Assembly (NCBI GenBank): GCA_964480735.1
Contig: CAYZQS010000098.1
Coordinates: 1-9,906 of the forward strand
Source of the DNA: UBA5972 sp964480735
GTDB taxonomy: Bacteria > Pseudomonadota > Alphaproteobacteria > Rhodobacterales > Rhodobacteraceae
Length of the DNA: 9,906 nucleotides
Direction of reading: 5' to 3'
Under the pieces are notes generated by a model. The model was not told the DNA's origin, did not search any database, and saw nothing but the letters and a program-made list of their open reading frames with translations. A program made the translations under genes and the position numbers. This document shows positions 1-4,995 of this stretch, in pieces (within the stretch, counting starts at the first letter, position 1; each line of letters starts with the position of its first letter).

Positions 1-1
1 T

Positions 2-78
2 CGGGCTATGGCGCAGCTTGGTAGCGCGTTCGTCTGGGGGACGAAAGGTCGTGAGTTCGAATCTCGCTAGCCCGACCA
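2..78 (+). tRNA. tRNA-Pro (anticodon GGG)
   Basis: The full cloverleaf can be read by eye. The acceptor stem is CGGGCTA (2-8) with TAGCCCG (68-74), followed by discriminator A75 and an encoded CCA (76-78). The D-arm has GCGC on both sides of AGCTTGGTA. The anticodon stem is TTCGT (29-33) with ACGAA (41-45), enclosing the 7-base loop CTGGGGG. The anticodon is GGG at 36-38, with G at the 3'-adjacent position. The T-arm is GTGAG/CTCGC around TTCGAAT. A GGG anticodon reads CCC and CCU proline codons. The promoter lies outside the window. dcd starts 45 bases downstream, so read-through into it is possible. Confidence 0.97.
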
Positions 79-111
79 AATCTTAAAGTCTGCGCACCCC
101 GGCAGGCCGGA

Positions 112-153
112 ACCGGTTTTGATATGTGCGCGACGACAACTCCTAAAACCGGT
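112..153 (+). repeat. 9-bp inverted repeat enclosing the dcd start codon
   Basis: ACCGGTTTT (112-120) is the exact reverse complement of AAAACCGGT (145-153). The 24-base interval between the arms contains the ATG at 124. In RNA the arms could form a stem that holds the start codon in its loop and the weak GGA upstream (109-111) beside it. As DNA it could be a widely spaced operator. That the repeat exists is seen directly; any function is inference. Confidence 0.45.
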
Positions 154-1221
154 GTTTTGCCCTCCCATATGATCGCCGAAATGATCGCCAATGGGCAGAT
201 AAATGCGGCCAAGGCTATCCCTGACGAACAAATTCAGCCAGCCAGCCTTGATCTGCGGCTTGGCAACACCGCCTACCGGGTGCGTGCGTCGTTTCTGACC
301 GGAACCGCGCGAACGGTTGCGGACCGCTTGCAGGATTTTCAGATGCACGAGGTCAGCCTTGAAGGTGGCGCGGTGCTTGAAAAAGGCTGTGTTTACGTGG
401 TGCCTTTGCAGGAAAGCCTTGCCCTGAGCGCTGAAACCACCGGTGTGGCAAACGCCAAAAGCTCTACCGGGCGACTGGATCTGCTGACCCGGCTGATCAC
501 CGATAACGGGGTAGAGTTTGACCGGATCGAACCCGGATACAACGGCCCGCTTTACGCTGAAATTTGTCCGCGGTCGTTTTCGGTGCTGGTACGCCCGGGC
601 ATGCGGCTGAACCAGGTGCGGTTTCGACGTGGTCAGGTGATCTTGTCTGACGATGCGCTGACGATCATGCAGAATACCCAAAATCTGGTGTCTGGACCGG
701 CCCATATCGATCAGGGGCTTGGATTTTCGGTTGATCTGGAAACGCCTGGCGGTGGTCTGGTCGGTTACCGTGCCAAACCCCATACTGACGTGATTGATCT
801 TGATCTGATTGACCACTACCAGGCGCCTGATTTCTGGGAACCGATTACCGCCCCGGACGGGCATATAATTTTGGACCCGGATGCGTTCTATATCCTTGTC
901 AGCCGCGAATCTGTTCATATCCCACCAAATTGCGCCGCCGAAATGGCACCCTACCTGGCAATGGTCGGTGAATTTCGGGTGCATTACGCCGGATTTTTTG
1001 ACCCCGGATTTGGCCATAACGCCGCCGGAGGCAAAGGTTCGCGCGGGGTTTTGGAAGTGCGCTGTCACGAGGCTCCGTTTGTGCTTGAGCACGGCCAGAT
1101 CGTCGGGCGGTTGGTCTACGAAAAAATGGCCGAGGTTCCGCACAAATTATACGGTGCTGACATGGGATCAAACTATCAGGGACAGGGATTGAAACTGTCA
1201 AAGCACTTTAGGCAACCATAA
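124..1221 (+). CDS. dcd: 2'-deoxycytidine 5'-triphosphate deaminase, long two-lobed form
   Basis: Predicted to deaminate dCTP to dUTP in the cytoplasm, feeding dUMP and dTMP synthesis. At 365 residues it is nearly twice the length of E. coli Dcd (about 190). Two dUTPase/Dcd-like lobes are visible. The N-lobe has QPASLDLRLG (38-47), KSSTGR (112-117), a GPLYAEI strand with Glu146, and VRPGMRLNQVRF (156-167). The C-lobe has FFDPGFGHN (291-299), RGVLEV with Glu311, LEHGQIVGRLVY (321-332) and a tail with YQGQG (351-355). Glu146 and Glu311 both align by eye with the catalytic Glu of the GCIVLEF motif in E. coli Dcd. The substrate-binding SS.GR motif is present only in the N-lobe and the YQ.Q-like tail only in the C-lobe. 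ATG 124 places the conserved GVLPS at residues 10-14. Relatives often begin nearer this motif, and the Shine-Dalgarno is poor, so GTG 154 or ATG 169 remain possible starts. The gene converges with the small gene at 1292. Confidence 0.93.
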   Translation: MCATTTPKTGVLPSHMIAEMIANGQINAAKAIPDEQIQPASLDLRLGNTAYRVRASFLTGTARTVADRLQDFQMHEVSLEGGAVLEKGCVYVVPLQESLALSAETTGVANAKSSTGRLDLLTRLITDNGVEFDRIEPGYNGPLYAEICPRSFSVLVRPGMRLNQVRFRRGQVILSDDALTIMQNTQNLVSGPAHIDQGLGFSVDLETPGGGLVGYRAKPHTDVIDLDLIDHYQAPDFWEPITAPDGHIILDPDAFYILVSRESVHIPPNCAAEMAPYLAMVGEFRVHYAGFFDPGFGHNAAGGKGSRGVLEVRCHEAPFVLEHGQIVGRLVYEKMAEVPHKLYGADMGSNYQGQGLKLSKHFRQP

Positions 1222-1232
1222 CAGCGGGTTGC
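1212..1232 (+). terminator. Weak hairpin over the dcd stop codon
   Basis: GCAACC (1212-1217) pairs with GGTTGC (1227-1232) around a 9-base loop holding the TAA. No T-tract follows, so this is at best a weak or Rho-assisted 3' structure. Confidence 0.25.
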
Positions 1233-1261
1233 GCTAAATATCCCCGGAAGGAACCTGCAAA

Positions 1262-1277
1262 TTTTCTTCGAAGAAAA
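1262..1277. terminator. AT-rich 16-bp palindrome at the convergent dcd / small-ORF junction
   Basis: TTTTCTTCGAAGAAAA is a perfect palindrome lying midway between two convergent genes. Its GAAGAAAA and TTTTCTTC arms place a short T-run at the end of a stem on either strand, so it could act as a weak bidirectional terminator. GCGGGT (1224-1229) and ACCCGC (1281-1286) flank it and could extend the fold. The low GC content of the central stem argues against a strong classical terminator. Confidence 0.35.
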
Positions 1278-1291
1278 CCTACCCGCCCAGA

Positions 1292-1486
1292 TTACAACCG
1301 TCCGATTTTACGGCTCATCCGAAGGGCCTTTTGCGCCTGCTTTGCCGCCTTGCGGTTGCGCTGCTTGGCGGCGCGCCCTGCCGGCGAGGTATCATCACCA
1401 CCCATCATATCTGCGCCCTTGTTGATCCCGGCCTTGATGCCGCGATTTAACAATTGCCTGAATATCATCCTCAGAATTCTGTCCAT
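1292..1486 (-). CDS. Small basic hypothetical protein downstream of scpB
   Basis: I do not recognise a named family. The 64-residue product is strongly basic, with 17 Lys/Arg against 4 acidic residues. The N-terminal stretch MDRILRMIFRQLLNRGI (1-17) alternates hydrophobic and basic residues as an amphipathic helix would. A GADMMGGDD linker (25-32) follows, then a Lys/Arg/Ala/Gln-rich tail (38-63). No signal peptide or true membrane span is visible, so membrane-surface or nucleic-acid association is only a guess. It starts 56 bases after the scpB stop and is probably the last gene of that transcript. GAGGAAAACAGG lies just upstream as a ribosome-binding region, though its GAGG is rather far from the ATG. 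Small proteins of this look next to scpB are, from memory, found in other Rhodobacterales, which supports a real gene. Composition and position are the only evidence. Confidence 0.7.
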   Translation of the reverse strand: MDRILRMIFRQLLNRGIKAGINKGADMMGGDDTSPAGRAAKQRNRKAAKQAQKALRMSRKIGRL

Positions 1487-1507
1487 TGCCTGTTTTCCTC
1501 ATGTTTC

Positions 1508-1525
1508 GCGGGTCTTGTTGCCCGC
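1508..1525 (-). other. Small hairpin between scpB and the small ORF
   Basis: GCGGG (1508-1512) and CCCGC (1521-1525) can pair around an 8-base loop in the 56-base gap after scpB. No U-tract follows on the minus strand, so it is more likely an mRNA-processing or attenuating structure than a terminator, if it does anything. Confidence 0.25.
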
Positions 1526-1542
1526 ATTTGGTTACAGATGTT

Positions 1543-2202
1543 TTACTCAAACATCTCTTCTTGCCCTTCCGTTTGCCAATCGTCGTCTTCTTCAGGGTCA
1601 ATTTCTTCCTGCAGCGCCGCCCCGGGGGGTGGACGGTTGTCCAAAAGTCCGGCCTGCCGCAATTCCTTGATGCCGGGCAGATCGCGGGAACTTTCCAGAC
1701 CAAAATGGTCCAGAAAATGTGGCGTTACAACAAATGTGACCGGGCGCCCCGGCGTCATCCGCCGCCGTCCCAGCCTGATCCATTCCAGTTCCAGCAGCAG
1801 ATCAATGGTGCCGCGGGACACCGAAACGCCTCTGATTTGTTCGATTTCAGCCCGGGTGGTTGGCTGGTGATACGCAATGATCGCCAAGGTTTCCACCGCC
1901 GCACGGGACAGCTTTCGCATTTCCACGGTTTCCTTTTGCATCAGGAAACCCAAATCGGCGGCAGTGCGAAAGGCGTAGGTTTCGCCGACCCGCATAAGCT
2001 GTACACCGCGCCCGTCAAAGCGCTTGCGCAGACGAACAAGCGCTTCCGCAGCATCAGAACCATGCGGCAGCCGCTCTTCGATCTGGCGCAGGCTGAGCGG
2101 ATCGGCAGAGGCAAACAGGATCGCCTCGACCATGCGTTCCTGTTCGGCCAGCGGTGGTGCCTCAAACAGGCTGTCAATTGTGGTGTCGTTGTTGCTGTCC
2201 AT
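1543..2202 (-). CDS. scpB: Segregation and condensation protein B
   Basis: ScpB is the kleisin-associated winged-helix subunit that dimerises and binds ScpA in the SMC-ScpAB condensin, which organises and segregates the chromosome. The 219-residue product shows the family order. A first winged helix begins at ERMVEAILFASADPLS (22-37) and includes GRGVQLMRVGETYAFRT (64-80). A second has LSRAAVETLAIIAYHQPTTRAEIEQIRGVSV (98-128), the best recognisable ScpB signature, followed by LGRR (144-147) and FLDHFGL (163-169). The C-terminal 30 residues are acidic and probably disordered, ending EEMFE. The ATG lies one base after the scpA stop (TGA T ATG), so translation is probably coupled to scpA; the upstream GGGCGGGCG is a poor Shine-Dalgarno. 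Confidence 0.96.
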   Translation of the reverse strand: MDSNNDTTIDSLFEAPPLAEQERMVEAILFASADPLSLRQIEERLPHGSDAAEALVRLRKRFDGRGVQLMRVGETYAFRTAADLGFLMQKETVEMRKLSRAAVETLAIIAYHQPTTRAEIEQIRGVSVSRGTIDLLLELEWIRLGRRRMTPGRPVTFVVTPHFLDHFGLESSRDLPGIKELRQAGLLDNRPPPGAALQEEIDPEEDDDWQTEGQEEMFE

Positions 2203-2203
2203 A

Positions 2204-3007
2204 TCAGCGCCCGCCCGCTTTGCGCAGCATCAGGGGGGCAAAAACACCGGACTGGCGGATTTCCAGCGTACCCAGTTTAGCCAGTTCCAGCGACGCGGCG
2301 AAAGTCGAGGCCGTGGCAGAACGCCAAAGCTTTGGGTCCCTGTTCCAGCCTTCGGGCAAAAACTGCGCAAGATCACCCCATTCCAGCGCATGACCGATCA
2401 GTTCATTCAAGCGCTCCAGCGCCTGCTCCATTGAAAACACCGCGTCCCGCTTCATCGACAACGGCTCAAAATCGTCCTTGGTCTTGACGTGAGCATAGGC
2501 CTGCATCAGGTCAAGAATGGTCGCGGTATAGGTTATTTTACGTGACCGGTTCACTGTTTCAGGAACGCCACGGGCAAAGAAATCCCGGCCCAGACGATCC
2601 CGCGCCATCAGGCGGGCGGCGGCGCGGCGCATGCCTTCCAGACGCTCCAGCTGAAAGGCCAGATGGGCGGCAAGCTCTTCCCCGCTTGGGCCTTCGTCAG
2701 CCGGATCAGGGGGCAACAGCAGCCGAGATTTCAAAAACGCCAGCCACGCCGCCATAACCAGATAATCCGCCGCCAATTCGATTCGCAGGGATTTGGCGGT
2801 CTCAATAAATTGCAGATATTGTTCGGCCAGATGCAGCACCGATATTTTTCGCAGGTCCACCTTTTGAGTCCGCGACAGGGTCAGCAGCAGATCCAACGGA
2901 CCTTCAAACCCGTCCACGTCAACGATCATCGCCTCGGCACTTGGCCGCTGCTGGACGGAGACCTCTGACATCTCGGTGTCAGGTTCGGCAAAGAAATCAT
3001 CATTCAT
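2204..3007 (-). CDS. scpA: Segregation and condensation protein A
   Basis: ScpA is the bacterial kleisin that bridges the SMC heads and recruits ScpB. The 267-residue protein carries the family signature GFEGPLDLLLTL (33-44), preceded by a short acidic leader. VDLRKISVLHLAEQYLQFI (50-68) and the helical LAADYLVMAAWLAFLKSRLLLP segment (roughly 77-98) then follow, matching the SMC-neck-binding N-domain. A middle helical linker and a C-terminal winged-helix-like region ending in LAKLGTLEIRQSGVFAPL complete it. ATG 3007 overlaps the nagZ stop by 8 bases. No strong Shine-Dalgarno is visible, so initiation probably relies on ribosomes finishing nagZ. ScpB follows after a 1-base gap. No smc gene is in the window. 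Confidence 0.96.
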   Translation of the reverse strand: MNDDFFAEPDTEMSEVSVQQRPSAEAMIVDVDGFEGPLDLLLTLSRTQKVDLRKISVLHLAEQYLQFIETAKSLRIELAADYLVMAAWLAFLKSRLLLPPDPADEGPSGEELAAHLAFQLERLEGMRRAAARLMARDRLGRDFFARGVPETVNRSRKITYTATILDLMQAYAHVKTKDDFEPLSMKRDAVFSMEQALERLNELIGHALEWGDLAQFLPEGWNRDPKLWRSATASTFAASLELAKLGTLEIRQSGVFAPLMLRKAGGR

Positions 3008-4010
3008 TTGCAGCCACCATAGTCATTTGCGCCAGTTCCGCCAAGGCTGTCTGTGTGTCAAATTCCTGCGGGTTTTGACTCATATCCATAGCGTCCTTGG
3101 CCCGGCCCGCCGCCTGCCCTTCCAGCGCGCGCGCCGCGCCTACCACATCCGTCATTTCATGCCTGAAACCATTGCAATGCAAAATCATATCACAACCGGC
3201 GTTATAGGCTTTGCTAACCCTGTCCGCCAACGTGCCGCTTAAGGCGGACATCGAAATATCATCGGTCATTAACAAACCGTCAAACCCGATATCCCGCCTG
3301 ATCATCCGAATGACATCGGGTGATAAAGTGGCGCAACGATCCGGATCAAGTGCGCTGTAAACCACATGGGCGGTCATGGCCATTGGCAGATCGCAAAGCA
3401 TTTTGAAAGCGGCGAAATCGGTTGACTGAAGATCAGCAAGCGGGGCACTGGTCCCGGGCAATTCCACATGGCTGTCCGCGGTCGGGCGGCCATGCCCCGG
3501 GATATGTTTCAGGACCGGCAAGACGCTACCGGCCAGCAACCCGTCGGCAACCGCGCGACCGGCAACGGCCACGGATTTTGCGTTAAATCCATAACATCGG
3601 TTGCGAATTATCGCGTGCACGCCGGGTGCCGGAATATCCGCCATCGGTGCACAGTTCACGTCGATGCCCAGCGCCGTCAGTTCCGCCGCAATTATCCGGT
3701 ATCGCAACCACATGGCACGGCCAGAGTTTGCCGGGCCAACCTTTTGGATATGATCAAGCGGCGGCAACCAGTCCTGCCAATGGGGTGCCTGCAACCGCGC
3801 CACGCGCCCGCCCTCCTGATCGATCAGTATAGGCGCCTGCCTGCCCACACAGGTGCGCAACTCCTCTGTCAAACGGCTGATCTGATCGGGATTTTGCAGA
3901 TTTCGCGCAAACAGAATAAACCCCCACGGCTGTACATCGGCAAAAAACTTTTTTTCGTAGGATGAAAGCGATGGGCCTTCACAGCCAAAAATAATGGCCT
4001 GTACCGGCAT
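3000..4010 (-). CDS. nagZ: Beta-N-acetylhexosaminidase (GH3), peptidoglycan recycling
   Basis: NagZ removes N-acetylglucosamine from GlcNAc-anhydroMurNAc-peptides in the cytoplasm during cell-wall recycling. Several GH3/NagZ motifs are present: LIDQEGGRVARL (62-73), the KHIPGHG loop (168-174), the DSH dyad (Asp179-His181) characteristic of NagZ, AHVVYSALD (214-222), and MTDDISMSAL (248-257), where Asp250 is the likely nucleophile by alignment with GH3 SD/TD motifs. There is no signal peptide, as expected for the cytoplasmic enzyme. I chose ATG 4010 (336 residues) over an in-frame ATG at 4064. The protein then starts MPVQAIIFGCEG as relatives do, and the start overlaps the SPOR stop as TGATG. 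The longer start would add 18 unconserved residues inside the upstream gene. Downstream it overlaps scpA by 8 bases. Confidence 0.95.
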   Translation of the reverse strand: MPVQAIIFGCEGPSLSSYEKKFFADVQPWGFILFARNLQNPDQISRLTEELRTCVGRQAPILIDQEGGRVARLQAPHWQDWLPPLDHIQKVGPANSGRAMWLRYRIIAAELTALGIDVNCAPMADIPAPGVHAIIRNRCYGFNAKSVAVAGRAVADGLLAGSVLPVLKHIPGHGRPTADSHVELPGTSAPLADLQSTDFAAFKMLCDLPMAMTAHVVYSALDPDRCATLSPDVIRMIRRDIGFDGLLMTDDISMSALSGTLADRVSKAYNAGCDMILHCNGFRHEMTDVVGAARALEGQAAGRAKDAMDMSQNPQEFDTQTALAELAQMTMVAANE

Positions 4011-4909
4011 CAGCGGGCCGTCACCGGAATGCACGGCGTGCCCCGTGCCACAAGGGCGGAGCACAGCCGCCGGGAGTCGCTGAGGTTTTCAAAGCCTACA
4101 ACCCGCAACCTAAAGAAATTGCGCCCTCCGCTTTCCGCCAGCAAAATCAACCGCTGGCGCGATCCGATCAGATCACCGTGCCGGGCTACGATGTGGCCCC
4201 ATTCTTTTTCAGCGCTGGCGCGATCATCAAAAGCGCCCAGTTGCACCAGCCGCGTGCCGGCCAAAATGGATGCGGGATCGGCGTCTATCTCCCCGGTCGC
4301 GCCAACGCCAACCGCTGTTGTGTTGTCTGTTGAAACCTGAACACCAGCCAACGACGCCACCCGGGCCCGCGGACGTGGCGAGCGCTTGACCCCCGGCAGC
4401 CCGTCAAGATGCGCGGCCTGTGAAGCACCACCTGCAGTTTGCGCAGTCTCCGCATCAATCGCCGCCTGAACCGTCGCACTGATATCGGTCAAATTGCTGG
4501 CCTCACTTGACAGATCATTGGTGCCGTCTTTGGGCGCGGCAGTCACCAGCGCCAAATCTTCATCGCTTAAGCCGACAGGTGCGGGTGCCAGAACCACCTC
4601 GTTTGCGGCCCCTTCAACCGTGCCATCTGATTGAACAGAGTTAACGGCCAACCCCTGATGCGCCGCTGTCTGCCCGCCCGGCTCGTCCGGCTGCACCCGC
4701 ATCGCACCATCAAGGGCCCGCACCACCGGCACCTCGCGCACGTCCCGAACCGCCAGCCGGTAGCCCCAAACCCCAAGGCCGATCACCAGACAAATCGACA
4801 CAACCGCCCCCAACCAGTTGGTGGCAATCGCAATGGCGCCGGGGCGCGGTTGTGCGCCTGACGATCCATGCAGACCGTTATGGGCCTGGAATGCGCTGTG
4901 CTCTGACAT
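4010..4909 (-). CDS. SPOR-domain single-pass inner-membrane protein
   Basis: The 299-residue protein has three visible parts. A short cytoplasmic N-terminus (1-24) is followed by one membrane segment, AIAIATNWLGAVVSICLVIG (25-44) continuing to about 53. A long low-complexity Ala/Asp/Thr/Val-rich periplasmic linker (about 60-210) follows. The C-terminal SPOR domain (about 215-298) has LVQLGAFDDRASAEKEW, then FFRLRVVGF and a SRRLCSALVARG helix. SPOR domains bind glycan strands stripped of stem peptides at the division septum, so a septal or envelope role is likely. The exact partner cannot be named. The strong ribosome-binding site GAGG ends 6 bases before the ATG. The gene overlaps nagZ by one base (TGATG) and follows argS by 86 bases. 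That gap holds two dyads and a possible promoter, so transcription may start here as well as upstream of argS. Cys284 and Cys293 in the SPOR domain could form a disulfide (inference). Confidence 0.9.
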   Translation of the reverse strand: MSEHSAFQAHNGLHGSSGAQPRPGAIAIATNWLGAVVSICLVIGLGVWGYRLAVRDVREVPVVRALDGAMRVQPDEPGGQTAAHQGLAVNSVQSDGTVEGAANEVVLAPAPVGLSDEDLALVTAAPKDGTNDLSSEASNLTDISATVQAAIDAETAQTAGGASQAAHLDGLPGVKRSPRPRARVASLAGVQVSTDNTTAVGVGATGEIDADPASILAGTRLVQLGAFDDRASAEKEWGHIVARHGDLIGSRQRLILLAESGGRNFFRLRVVGFENLSDSRRLCSALVARGTPCIPVTAR

Positions 4910-4923
4910 TTACCGCCTCTTAT

Positions 4924-4945
4924 GCGCACAGTGTAAGCTGTGCGC
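4924..4945. promoter_or_regulatory. 8-bp perfect dyad upstream of the SPOR gene (operator or hairpin)
   Basis: GCGCACAG (4924-4931) and CTGTGCGC (4938-4945) are exact inverted arms around TGTAAG. In RNA from argS this makes a stable stem. It is followed on the minus strand by ATAAGAGG rather than a U-tract, so it is a poor intrinsic terminator. As DNA it covers the predicted -10 of the SPOR promoter, where a dimeric repressor would be expected to bind. I do not recognise the motif as a known operator. Confidence 0.5.
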
Positions 4946-4957
4946 GTGCCCTTCCAA
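4930..4957 (-). promoter_or_regulatory. Candidate promoter for the SPOR-nagZ-scpA-scpB operon
   Basis: On the minus strand, TTGGAA (4957-4952) and TACACT (4935-4930) are separated by 16 bases, each matching 4 of 6 bases of the sigma-70 consensus. Transcription would start near 4923, leaving a leader of about 14 bases that contains GAGG. The predicted -10 falls inside the 8-bp dyad at 4924-4945. This is inference from spacing and weak consensus. Confidence 0.35.
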
Positions 4958-4963
4958 ACCCCT

Positions 4964-4977
4964 GATTATGGATAATC
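4964..4977. promoter_or_regulatory. AT-rich palindrome GATTAT-N2-ATAATC
   Basis: GATTAT (4964-4969) and ATAATC (4972-4977) form a perfect 6-bp dyad with a 2-base centre, 18 bases beyond the argS stop. It sits just upstream of the predicted -35 of the SPOR promoter, a position typical of an activator site. The site is unassigned. Confidence 0.35.
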
Positions 4978-4995
4978 TTATTGTTTTTGCGCGTT

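Noticed and set aside
2..78. tRNA-Pro as an integration site for a mobile element
   Set aside because: A housekeeping gene (dcd) follows directly. No integrase and no repeat of the tRNA 3' end is visible in the window.
67..1143. A 358-codon open frame on the minus strand across dcd
   Set aside because: It is antisense to a well-conserved gene, its product has no recognisable motif, and it would overlap the tRNA end. It is a shadow frame produced by codon composition.
1486..2280. A 264-codon plus-strand frame over scpB
   Set aside because: scpB has clear family motifs in the opposite frame. The antisense product is low-complexity and has no ribosome-binding site.
4011..4064. N-terminal extension of NagZ from an upstream in-frame ATG at 4064
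   Set aside because: The 18 extra residues are unlike the family and lie inside the SPOR gene. The TGATG overlap supports the start at 4010.
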